From Thalassotalea algicola (GTDB taxonomy: Bacteria; Pseudomonadota; Gammaproteobacteria; Enterobacterales; Alteromonadaceae): a stretch of DNA of 64,000 nucleotides. The translations under genes and the position numbers were made by a program. Each line of letters opens with the position of its first letter. The stretch's first letter is position 1. The notes below the pieces were generated by a model, which made no database searches, was not told the DNA's origin, and saw nothing but the letters and a program-made list of their open reading frames with translations. Below are positions 55,514-64,000 of the stretch, in pieces. The DNA lies in contig NZ_JABBXH010000004.1 of assembly GCF_012932965.1 (NCBI RefSeq), positions 1 through 64,000 of the forward strand. The letters are read 5' to 3'.

Positions 55514-56806
55514 ATGAACGCAGTAAAGTATACGCTTCTATTAATCTTAATAACTTATACGTTGGTTACTGTCTCGCAAGAGTTGGCTGACGATTGGCCT
55601 GTGGCTGACGAGCAATGGCAAGAAGATTGGGAAACAGATGATTCACCATGGTCACTAGCTGGTTATACCGAGGTAAGTTTTGGCTCTTTCTTACAAAGTA
55701 ACATAGTCCAAAGTGAGCTTTCTTTATCAGAAATTAGGTTACGGTTAGACGCAGGCTATAGTCACGATTACTTTGAATTTTCTGCTATAGGTGATTTGTT
55801 ATTTGATGACATTGACTCGGGCTTTGAGTGGCAAACGAGAGAGCTAAATGTCGCGTTAAGTCCACTTAACAATGTCGATCTTAAAATAGGTCGACAGTTA
55901 ATTACCTGGGGAACAGGAGATTACATATTTCTCAATGATCTATTTCCTAAAAGTTGGGTTTCCTTTTTTTCGGGTAGAGATGATGAATTCTTAAAATTAG
56001 CAAGCGACAGTGCAAGGGCTACTTGGTATTTAAAAGACATTACAATTGATTTAGCTTATACACCTAACTTTGTCCCTGATGACTACCTAACTGGAAAACG
56101 ATTTTCTTTTTTTTCTGAAAAATATAACGCTCAGATTGCTCCTGATAACAATTTTTTTAAAACTACCACAAATAATGAAACTTACTCTTTACGCGTTACC
56201 AGTAGCTATCAAGGTGTCGAGTACGCTATATACGGATATAAGGGGTATTGGAATAGTCCTTTAGGCTTTAATGAACAAGGACAGGCATATTTTCCAACAT
56301 TACATTCTTATGGAGCAAGTATAAGGTCATCAATTGGTAGCGGTTTAATTAATGCTGAATTTTCAGTTTATAACAGTATTGAAGACATTAGTGGCGATCA
56401 GCTAAATATAGCGAATGATCAGATTAGGCTGCTAATTGGATATGAACAGGAGCTTATCAAAAATATAACCGGTGGTTTTCAATTTTATGTAGAGCAAACT
56501 TTAGACTATCAAGAATATATTCAAAATAGCTTTAATCCTGATCTCGTCGTTGATGAATACAGGCAAATGTTTACTTTTCGCCTGACACATTTATCTATGC
56601 AGCAAAAGCTAAAAACTTCTCTGTTTACCTTTATTTCACCATCAGATAATGACGGCTACCTTAAGGCGTCAATGAACTACAGATATAACGACAGTTGGTC
56701 TATAGCTAGCGGTACCAATTGGTTCTTTGGTGACAAAGCCCATACCTTTTGGAGCCAACACAAAGACAATAGCAATGTCTGGATAAGAGCTAAGTTTAAT
56801 TTTTAA
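55514..56806 (+). CDS. Outer-membrane beta-barrel protein (DUF1302-like)
   Basis: A 430-residue secreted protein with signal peptide (MNAVKYTLLLILITYTLVTV). Many alternating amphipathic strands, the motif IGRQLITWGTGDYIFLNDLF and C-terminal NVWIRAKFNF (final Phe) point to an outer-membrane barrel. It resembles the DUF1302/porin-type proteins that follow MMPL and LolA-like genes but is shorter (DUF1302 is usually above 550). It lies 5 bp after the LolA-like gene. Confidence 0.75.
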   Translation: MNAVKYTLLLILITYTLVTVSQELADDWPVADEQWQEDWETDDSPWSLAGYTEVSFGSFLQSNIVQSELSLSEIRLRLDAGYSHDYFEFSAIGDLLFDDIDSGFEWQTRELNVALSPLNNVDLKIGRQLITWGTGDYIFLNDLFPKSWVSFFSGRDDEFLKLASDSARATWYLKDITIDLAYTPNFVPDDYLTGKRFSFFSEKYNAQIAPDNNFFKTTTNNETYSLRVTSSYQGVEYAIYGYKGYWNSPLGFNEQGQAYFPTLHSYGASIRSSIGSGLINAEFSVYNSIEDISGDQLNIANDQIRLLIGYEQELIKNITGGFQFYVEQTLDYQEYIQNSFNPDLVVDEYRQMFTFRLTHLSMQQKLKTSLFTFISPSDNDGYLKASMNYRYNDSWSIASGTNWFFGDKAHTFWSQHKDNSNVWIRAKFNF

Positions 56807-56838
56807 TATAAGCATAAATTTTAATTAAGGAGTTTAAC

Positions 56839-57048
56839 ATGACCGTCGAAAATGCAGTGTTTAGGTTTGCAGGTTTTATGGTATTACTTTCATTGGCACT
56901 AACTCATTGGGTACATCCAAACTTTTTTTGGTTTACAGTTTTTGTCGGCGCTAATTTATTTCAGTTTTCGTTTTCAGGTTTTTGCCCAGCAGCAATGCTT
57001 TTTAAGAAATTTGGATTAAAAACTGAAGCTCAAGCAGCTAATCAATAA
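56839..57048 (+). CDS. DUF2892 membrane protein (YgaP transmembrane module)
   Basis: A 69-residue protein with two membrane helices and the family pattern GFCPAAMLFKKFGLK after the second helix. In E. coli YgaP this module is fused to an N-terminal rhodanese; here the rhodanese is a separate gene 15 bp downstream. The N-terminus MTVENAVFRFAGF matches the family start. SD AAGGAG lies upstream. Confidence 0.87.
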   Translation: MTVENAVFRFAGFMVLLSLALTHWVHPNFFWFTVFVGANLFQFSFSGFCPAAMLFKKFGLKTEAQAANQ

Positions 57049-57063
57049 AGTATCGGAGGCAGA

Positions 57064-57411
57064 ATGTTAAAAAAATTACCTGAACTAGTAGTAGAAGCTA
57101 GAAAAGGACTCAATGTATTAACTGCGCAAGAAGCACGTGAAAAACGCAACGCTATTGGCGGTATAATATTAGACGTTCGCGAAACAGAGGAATTTAATAA
57201 GCACTCGGTGAAAGATGTTGTACATATTCCTAGGGGTGTTTTAGAAGGTAAAATGCTAACTACTTACGGCGATGAAACTATGCCTATTTTTATTCATTGC
57301 GCAGGGGGCGTTAGAGCGACTTTTGCTGCGGAACAATTAGTAAAGCTCGGTTACAAGCAAGTGTGGGTAATTAGTTGTAAAGTCGACGAAGTTATAAAGT
57401 CTTTTACCTAG
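57064..57411 (+). CDS. Single-domain rhodanese
   Basis: A 115-residue sulfurtransferase with DVRETEEFNKHSVKDVVHIPRGVL and the active-site loop HCAGGVRA (catalytic Cys and Arg). It carries sulfane sulfur as Cys persulfide. GGAGG precedes the ATG. The last gene of the exporter operon, followed by a terminator. Together with DUF2892 it would reconstitute a YgaP-like membrane rhodanese in two pieces, probably acting in hydrogen sulfide/persulfide handling. Confidence 0.87.
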   Translation: MLKKLPELVVEARKGLNVLTAQEAREKRNAIGGIILDVRETEEFNKHSVKDVVHIPRGVLEGKMLTTYGDETMPIFIHCAGGVRATFAAEQLVKLGYKQVWVISCKVDEVIKSFT

Positions 57412-57425
57412 TAAATTACTTACCT

Positions 57426-57456
57426 AAAAAGAGTGACTTTAGTTGCTCTTTTTTTT
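57426..57456 (+). terminator. Terminator after the rhodanese gene
   Basis: AAAAAGAGTGAC, loop TTTA, GTTGCTCTTTTTT. Two wobble pairs in the inner stem. Confidence 0.85.
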
Positions 57457-57477
57457 ACCTTGTACCTACACTGATAA

Positions 57478-58614
<1,137 letters not shown>

Positions 58615-58623
58615 GAAAATTAA

Positions 58624-59487
58624 ATGGAATTAATCTCTGACATAAAATGCTTTGGCGGTAAGCAACTACGTTATAAACACCAATCGGTGGTAAATCAATG
58701 CGAAATGGTTTTTTCTATATTTCTACCACCACAATGTGATGAACGTTTAGTACCGGTTATTTATTGGTTATCTGGGTTAACTTGTACCGATGAAAACTTT
58801 GTTACTAAAGCGGGGGCTCAACGATATGCTGCGGAACATGGTGTCGCCATTGTCTGTCCTGATACTAGTCCTAGAGGAAATAATGTACCTGATGATAAAG
58901 AAGGCGCTTATGACTTTGGGTTAGGCGCAGGCTTTTATGTTAACGCGTCTCAAGAGCCATTTAATCAACATTATCAAATGTATGACTATGTTGTGAGTGA
59001 GTTACCTAAGCTAATTCGACAAACATTCCCTGTCTCTGGAAAAGCGTCAATTATGGGTCATTCAATGGGCGGGCATGGTGCTTTAACGATTGCTTTAAAG
59101 AATACCGAACAATATTTATCTGTTTCTGCTTTTGCGCCAATTTGTTCTCCTATGCACTGTCCATGGGGAGAAAAAGCGCTAACCAATTATCTTAGCAGCG
59201 ATATAGCCAGTTGGTTTGAGTATGACGCTAGCGAACTGTTGAAAGTCGCAAACCTTTATTTGCCTATGTTAATTGACCAAGGTAGTGACGATAGTTTTTT
59301 AAAAGAGCAGTTAAAACCTCATTACCTGCTTAATGTCGCAGACGCAGTACATTACCCATTAAAATATCGAGAACAGCCAGGTTACGATCACAGCTATTAC
59401 TTTATCGCTAGTTTTATAGGTGAACATATTCAATTTCACGCCAGTTATTTATACGGTATTAGTGATAAATCGCCAGTTTTGATTTAA
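58624..59487 (+). CDS. fghA: S-formylglutathione hydrolase
   Basis: Hydrolyses S-formylglutathione to formate and glutathione. A 287-residue alpha/beta hydrolase of the esterase D family, with VIYWLSGLTCTDENF, nucleophile Ser in GHSMGGHGAL, Asp in DQGSDDSFL and His in GYDHSYYFI. It lies 9 bp downstream of frmA, forming the standard two-gene detoxification operon. Confidence 0.95.
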   Translation: MELISDIKCFGGKQLRYKHQSVVNQCEMVFSIFLPPQCDERLVPVIYWLSGLTCTDENFVTKAGAQRYAAEHGVAIVCPDTSPRGNNVPDDKEGAYDFGLGAGFYVNASQEPFNQHYQMYDYVVSELPKLIRQTFPVSGKASIMGHSMGGHGALTIALKNTEQYLSVSAFAPICSPMHCPWGEKALTNYLSSDIASWFEYDASELLKVANLYLPMLIDQGSDDSFLKEQLKPHYLLNVADAVHYPLKYREQPGYDHSYYFIASFIGEHIQFHASYLYGISDKSPVLI

Positions 59488-59542
59488 ATTTAATAAATAG
59501 GAACGATTTGTAGCTACGGAACGGTTTCAATTTAGGCTGGTT

Positions 59543-60666
59543 ATGGTAGTTAAAAATCAATGCAATACTCGTCTAGTGGGTTTCACTAGACGAGATTTTA
59601 TTAAATACACCTCTTTCGCACTATCAAGTTCGCCAATAACTGGTTTGTCCAAAACAATGTGCGAGCTAGAAAGGGACAAGTGTCTAAAAGCTAAATATCA
59701 TCTAAAATTTGCATCCCCATACAAAACACAAGACTGGCGGTTTGCGCCACATTTACACCATCAATTTAAAGAAACATCGAGCTTGCCAGTAAAGGAGAAA
59801 TTTTCGTTGATATTATCGATGACGGCCAGTTAGGTATAGGAACTGAAATAGCGTCTTTAGTCGCGAGAGGACAAGTCCAAGCTGGTTTAATCTCAGTATC
59901 CAATTTATCTCCTGCTGCACCTATAGTCGATATTTTAAATATCCCATTTTGGTCTGCTAGTAATCAGAATTATTTAAATTTAGTCAGCTCTGATGTTTGG
60001 AAAGATAAAGTATTAAATAGAGTTGCTAGCCAAGGTAAACTTGAAATCTTATATCACCATATTACCGGAGCGCGAACAATTACATCAACAAAGCTTCATG
60101 GCGCTGTACTGAAAAGGCCTAGTGATCTAAGTAACATGTTATTTCGCACACCTTCTAGTCACGCATTGGATATATTCTATCGTTTATTAGGTACAACACC
60201 TGTAAAAGTAAAATGGAAAAATGCTGCTCAAGCAGCTGCAATTGGTCGAATTCAGGGCTTGGATCCTTCAATTGTTGGTCTATATAACGGCCCTAATAAT
60301 CTCCGTCAGCAACTCGGGTCTATCACGCTAATTAATAGCGTACACGATGGCTGGGTTACTATTATAAACCAAAATTGGTTACAAAAATTACCTAATAATT
60401 TACGCGACGCAGTTAAAAAAGCTTCAAATAAAACCTTTAAACAACATATTAATACGGCAGAATTAATTCAGAAAAACAGTAAAGAAGCGCTGAAAAAATT
60501 AGGTGTTTCAATTTATCAACCAACAGTAGAAGAACTATCGTTATGGAGACAAATTTCAGGTCATCATAAGAAGCAATGGTTGCCGTATAAAGAACAATTA
60601 TTGGGTGATAGTAAAGCCTTCAACCAGTTTTATGATGCAGCTAATGTAACAAATAAACGAGTTTAA
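59543..60666 (+). pseudogene. Frameshifted TRAP transporter substrate-binding protein (DctP family)
   Basis: The first frame (59543-59833) encodes a twin-arginine-type N-terminus (TRRDFIKYTSFALS) followed by the start of a mature domain (HLKFASPYKTQDWRFA). After HHQFKE the family sequence continues in another frame: IELASKGEIFVDIIDDGQLGIGTEIASLVARGQVQAG from about 59776, through LINSVHDGWVTIINQNWLQKLP, to the stop at 60666. The later frame has a stop at 59767, so the change is a single frameshift at about 59768-59775, consistent with one lost base in an A-rich run. Without it the protein would be about 374 residues. No DctQ or DctM gene is adjacent. It may be a recent pseudogene or a sequencing error. 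Confidence 0.8.
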
Positions 60667-60807
60667 ACTAGTTATGTTTTGAGTTAGTTATCGATTCAAC
60701 TTTAGCCCTTTATAAAATGTAACGTATTATTAATATTGCAGTATAAACAGTGCATTTAGCACCGTTTGATATATGCTTAATATATATACAGTGTGATAGG
60801 GGGAATA

Positions 60808-61977
60808 ATGAAAAAAGTTTATACGCTTAGCTTTTTATTCTGCATTGCTGTCAGTGGTTGTGTTTCTACTCAAGAAAATCAATATGCAAAACAAGCGCTA
60901 GATACAAAGCTCTTGCTCAATGATGAAATATTCCCGATTGCCAAACATGTCCCTATAGAGTCCAAAAAAGAAATTTTTCATTTAAGTGATGAAATGAAAA
61001 ACTTTGTCCGCCAAGAACTCGACCCTTTACGCACGAAACACCATAAAGTACACCATTTAGTTAAGCATATTTTTAATAATGACAATGTTGGTTTGGCTTA
61101 TTTAAGTAACGCCAATTTGGTTGCTGAGCAAGCGTATAACAATAAAAAAGCGAATTGTATGTCGTTAACTATAATGGCTTACGCACTTGCAAAAGAAGCG
61201 GGATTAGACGCTAATTTTCAAGACGTTTTAGTACCTGAATATTGGGTGAGAAATGGTCAATACAGCATGTTGACAGGACATGTAAATTTAAAAATTAAGG
61301 GTGTTAAGCAACCTAACACATCAATTGTTTGGGGTGAAAAAAGCTTCGAAGTAGATTTTGATCCGTTTATTCGTAAAAAGAATTTTGATACCGAAGTTAT
61401 TGGTAAAAGCACAGTTGTCGCCATGTTTTATAACAATAAAGGCGCTCAAGCCCTAGTAGAAAGTCAATATAATAAAGCATATGCTTATTTCAAAGCCGCT
61501 ATTCTTGAAGATGTTGATTATGCACCGAGTTGGGGAAATCTGGGGATTTTATATCGCTTTTTGAATGAAGTTGAATTAGCTGAAAACACCTATCAACATG
61601 CCATAAGCTTGGCTCCTAATAGTCTAAATTCTATGACTAATTTAGCCATTTTACTTGAACGTCAAGGGCGGTATGATGAATCAAGGCGTTTAGATAGTGC
61701 TATTATCAAACAACGAATTAAGAATCCTTATTATCATGCGTTGCTTGCGGATGAAGCATTCTATGAAGGCCGTTTTGAAAGTGCAGTTCGCCACTATCGT
61801 CGAGGAATAAAGATTAATGGTGAAATTCATGAATTGTATTTTGGCTTAGCTAAAGTGTTTGACGCCATGGGCCGTAAAGATCAGGCCAGAACAGCAATGA
61901 AAAAAGCCATTAACGCAAATAAAATACCAGACGTTGAACGTCAGTACATAGCTAAGTTAAGCCTATTGAAGCAGTAA
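60808..61977 (+). CDS. Lipoprotein with transglutaminase-like and TPR domains
   Basis: A 389-residue lipoprotein (lipobox AVSGC, Cys about 17). The transglutaminase-like domain (about 95-180) has Cys in KANCMSLT and His in TGHVNLKI. Four or so TPR repeats (about 210-380; YFKAAILEDVDYAPSWGNLGILYRF, AENTYQHAISLAPNSLNSMTNLA, HYRRGIKINGEIHELYFGLA) follow. ATG at 60808 is preceded by AGGGGG; an in-frame GTG at 60793 is less likely. The M28 peptidase gene follows by 2 bp, so the two are probably cotranscribed. The substrate is unknown. Confidence 0.85.
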   Translation: MKKVYTLSFLFCIAVSGCVSTQENQYAKQALDTKLLLNDEIFPIAKHVPIESKKEIFHLSDEMKNFVRQELDPLRTKHHKVHHLVKHIFNNDNVGLAYLSNANLVAEQAYNNKKANCMSLTIMAYALAKEAGLDANFQDVLVPEYWVRNGQYSMLTGHVNLKIKGVKQPNTSIVWGEKSFEVDFDPFIRKKNFDTEVIGKSTVVAMFYNNKGAQALVESQYNKAYAYFKAAILEDVDYAPSWGNLGILYRFLNEVELAENTYQHAISLAPNSLNSMTNLAILLERQGRYDESRRLDSAIIKQRIKNPYYHALLADEAFYEGRFESAVRHYRRGIKINGEIHELYFGLAKVFDAMGRKDQARTAMKKAINANKIPDVERQYIAKLSLLKQ

Positions 61978-61979
61978 AC

Positions 61980-62936
61980 TTGTTATTAAGAAGTATTTGT
62001 TTTTTCACAGCGATAATTTTATTAGTTGGTTGTAAGTCGACATCCTCTTTTGTTGTGCCACCTGAATATTACGCGATTGACCAGCAGTCCTTATCTTCTC
62101 ACGTCCATTATTTAGCAGATGATGCTTTAAAAGGTAGGGCGTCAAACACTGAAGGAAATGATCAAAGTGCTCTGTACATAGCAGAGCAGTTAGCTTCCTT
62201 TAACATTTTAACTTTACCCGAACAGAAAAACTATTTAGTACCATTTAAACTAAAAAAACACTCTTCGTATATCGTCGGCAATAATGTGATCGGGTATAAA
62301 AAGGGCACAGATAAAGCAAATCATTACATTATTCTATCTGCGCATTTTGATCATATAGGCCAAAAAGGTAATCGAATCTTTAATGGTGCAGATGACAATG
62401 CTTCCGGTGTTTCAGGGCTATTGGAAATAGCTAAAACATTGGCTGCTCAAGAAACGAAATATAGCTTCATTTTTCTTTTTACTGATAGCGAAGAAATAAA
62501 TTTAAGTGGCGCTAAAGCATTTACTAAAATGTTTCCTGATATCGTTAAACAAACTAAAGTGAATGTTAATTTGGACATGATTGCTGGTACAAATACGACT
62601 AAGCAGCTACATATAGTAAGTTATAAAATAAATAAGCTGTTAAACCAGTCAAACGCTTCACTTTTTAAGCAACTTCGAAAAAAGTCGGCAGTTAAAGTAA
62701 AAAAGGGTTTTAATCAGTCGAGAAAGTCTTTAGGAAGAAATCGAAACTGGAATATTGCTAGTGATCACGGTGCGTTTTACAAGTTAGGCGTACCATTTAT
62801 TTATTATGGAGTAGGTGAACATGTTCATTACCACAGACCTACAGATAATTATGAAAACTTAAACAAGAAATTCTTGTGGCTCGCTAGCAATACCATTTAT
62901 CAACACCTACGCTTTTTAGACAAACATATACAATAA
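61980..62936 (+). CDS. M28-family metallopeptidase lipoprotein
   Basis: A 318-residue lipoprotein (LLVGC lipobox, Cys about 18). The zinc aminopeptidase fold shows the metal ligands in order: LSAHFDHIG, GADDNASGVSG, TDSEEIN, NLDMI and the final His near HVHYHRPTDNYENL. This is the pattern of M28 leucyl/bacterial aminopeptidases. It starts at TTG 2 bp after the TPR lipoprotein stop. It is probably periplasmic or outer-membrane facing; the peptide substrate is unknown. Confidence 0.88.
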   Translation: MLLRSICFFTAIILLVGCKSTSSFVVPPEYYAIDQQSLSSHVHYLADDALKGRASNTEGNDQSALYIAEQLASFNILTLPEQKNYLVPFKLKKHSSYIVGNNVIGYKKGTDKANHYIILSAHFDHIGQKGNRIFNGADDNASGVSGLLEIAKTLAAQETKYSFIFLFTDSEEINLSGAKAFTKMFPDIVKQTKVNVNLDMIAGTNTTKQLHIVSYKINKLLNQSNASLFKQLRKKSAVKVKKGFNQSRKSLGRNRNWNIASDHGAFYKLGVPFIYYGVGEHVHYHRPTDNYENLNKKFLWLASNTIYQHLRFLDKHIQ

Positions 62937-63008
62937 ATTAGTTAACCAATTAGTCAGGCTTTGTTAAAATAAGTTAAGTTAAAATGCTCGCATAAGGTAA
63001 TTTCCGTT

Positions 63009-63566
63009 ATGGAAAAGAAATTTATTTCAGCTCAAGAATTATTAGAAGATTCTTTTAGAGTTGCAGCAAAAGTGTATGAAGATGGTTTTCGACCAGAATT
63101 TATCGTTGGTATTTGGCGAGGTGGCGCACCTATTGGTATTGCCGTCCAAGAATATTTTGATTACAAACAAGTAGAGACCGACCATATAGCTGTACGTACA
63201 TCTTCTTATTACGGTATAAATCAGCAAAGTAAAGAAATTAAAGTGCATGGACTTCACTACATAATCGAAAATGCTAATGCGGAAGATCGTTTGCTAATTG
63301 TTGATGATGTTTTTGATTCAGGTCGAAGTATTGATGCGCTAATAAAGCAATTAAAAATCCTAATGCGTAATAATATGCCTAAAGATGTACGGATAGCATG
63401 CCCATGGTATAAACCAAAAAACTCAAAAGTAGACATAGTGCCAGACTACTATGTGCACGAATCAGAAGAGTGGTTGGTTTTCCCTCATGAACTATCAGGC
63501 TTAACGCCAGAAGAAATAGCTGAAGGTAAAACGGATCTTGCTAATATAAAAGATCTATTTATCTAG
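63009..63566 (+). CDS. Phosphoribosyltransferase, purine salvage type
   Basis: A 185-residue type I PRTase. The PRPP-binding signature is LLIVDDVFDSGRSIDAL (about 97-113), and the N-terminal GIWRGGAPIG supplies the PPi loop. It resembles the xanthine/hypoxanthine-guanine group, but the base-recognition region does not allow me to choose. It has its own ribosome binding site and is followed by a weak terminator. Confidence 0.82.
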   Translation: MEKKFISAQELLEDSFRVAAKVYEDGFRPEFIVGIWRGGAPIGIAVQEYFDYKQVETDHIAVRTSSYYGINQQSKEIKVHGLHYIIENANAEDRLLIVDDVFDSGRSIDALIKQLKILMRNNMPKDVRIACPWYKPKNSKVDIVPDYYVHESEEWLVFPHELSGLTPEEIAEGKTDLANIKDLFI

Positions 63567-63584
63567 AATTCATTTGAATGTAAT

Positions 63585-63615
63585 AAAGCGCCAAGACAAT
63601 AAAAGGCGTTTTTTT
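63585..63615 (+). terminator. Probable terminator after the phosphoribosyltransferase
   Basis: AAAGCGCC, 12-nt loop, GGCGTTTTTTT with one wobble pair. The loop is long, so confidence is moderate. Confidence 0.6.
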
Positions 63616-63646
63616 ATATGTAATTGACAATAAAAAGAATAAAAAA

Positions 63647-64000
63647 ATGCATCTAAGAAAGTTAGTTCTATCATTGCTATTTTTATGTAATGTTTGTTTT
63701 GGTCAACAAACACTTGTACTGCTGTCAATTGATGGCTTTAGTCATGATTACATAGAAAAATACAAACCAAAGCACTTAACACAATTAGCTAAAGCTGGTG
63801 TACAAAGTGAAGGGTTAATTCCTGTCTATCCGACTAAAACATTTCCAAATCACTTATCTATAGTTACCGGTAAATACCCAGCAAATCATGGTATTTTTCA
63901 TAATAGCTTTTATCACCGAGAACTCGATGATGTTTACGCTATGGGAAAAGGTAAACATCAACCTAAATGGTTAACTGCAAAACCAATTTGGGTGTATGCT
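63647..64000 (+). CDS. Secreted nucleotide pyrophosphatase/phosphodiesterase-type enzyme, 5' part only
   Basis: The frame is open from the ATG at 63647 to the window end (118 codons). A signal peptide (LRKLVLSLLFLCNVCFG) precedes LVLLSIDGFSHDY, the metal-binding Asp of the alkaline phosphatase superfamily. PVYPTKTFPNHLSIVTGKYPANHG has the catalytic Thr of the NPP family (TKTFPNH). The remainder of the enzyme, including the other metal ligands, lies outside the window. It is likely periplasmic or extracellular. Confidence 0.82.
   Translation, partial: MHLRKLVLSLLFLCNVCFGQQTLVLLSIDGFSHDYIEKYKPKHLTQLAKAGVQSEGLIPVYPTKTFPNHLSIVTGKYPANHGIFHNSFYHRELDDVYAMGKGKHQPKWLTAKPIWVYA

Noticed and set aside
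60136-60666. A separate 176-residue protein
   Set aside because: It is the C-terminal part of the frameshifted DctP gene, and the same frame is open upstream to about 59770 with family sequence.

Overview
The window is one continuous piece of an AT-rich (roughly 38% G+C by eye) marine-type gammaproteobacterial chromosome, most like the Alteromonadales (Colwellia, Thalassotalea, Pseudoalteromonas, Shewanella relatives). This rests on gene order: uup-DUF3466-rmf-fabA, uvrY-uvrC-pgsA-tRNA(Gly-Cys-Leu), hexR-pykA divergent from zwf-pgl-edd-glk-eda, and yccA next to tus genes and tRNA-Ser. Almost all of it is core chromosome. I saw no insertion sequence, prophage, integrase or CRISPR array.

Layout. 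1-7.7 kb: 5' part of an initiator tRNA (minus strand), rlmL, a glutaredoxin-like gene, uup, a secreted DUF3466 protein, rmf (57-58 codons) and fabA. 7.8-11.9 kb: uvrY, uvrC, pgsA and a six-gene tRNA cluster. 12-20 kb: a membrane GGDEF-EAL protein and a complete tripartite RND efflux operon. 20.2-24.7 kb: hinT, then a TPP-riboswitch-led thiamine salvage locus (TonB receptor, thiamine-binding protein, PnuT-like transporter, kinase). 24.8-28.7 kb: a LytS/LytTR two-component pair, pfkA and a DUF6279 lipoprotein. 28.7-45 kb: a central-carbon block with pykA, hexR, zwf, pgl, edd, glk, eda, gapA, gnd and a long second GAPDH. Perfect 15-bp copies of a HexR-type palindrome lie before zwf and gapA, which suggests one regulator links the block.

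Inside that block, between eda and gapA, sits an isolated large gene (37088-39355) for a tubulin/FtsZ-superfamily protein. It has a GGGTGSG signature, an N-terminal GLGRCGSN loop and a possible T7-like loop. It has no obvious metabolic role and is the least explained gene in the window.

45-48 kb holds a small protein of unknown function, tusDCBE, a BI-1/YccA membrane protein and tag. 48.3-50 kb holds two near-identical tRNA-Ser(UGA) genes flanking an HDOD protein. 51-57.5 kb holds a four-helix membrane protein built from an internal duplication, then an ArsR-type regulator with two BigR/YgaV-like cysteines. That regulator diverges from an operon for an MMPL/RND exporter, a LolA-like periplasmic protein, an outer-membrane barrel, a DUF2892 membrane protein and a rhodanese. 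The last two together look like a split YgaP. Two identical-geometry palindromes in the intergenic region look like the operators. 57.5-64 kb holds the glutathione-dependent formaldehyde pair frmA-fghA, a frameshifted TRAP substrate-binding gene, a transglutaminase/TPR lipoprotein, an M28 peptidase lipoprotein, a phosphoribosyltransferase and the start of a secreted nucleotide pyrophosphatase-type enzyme.

All family names come from reading motifs. No database search was possible.
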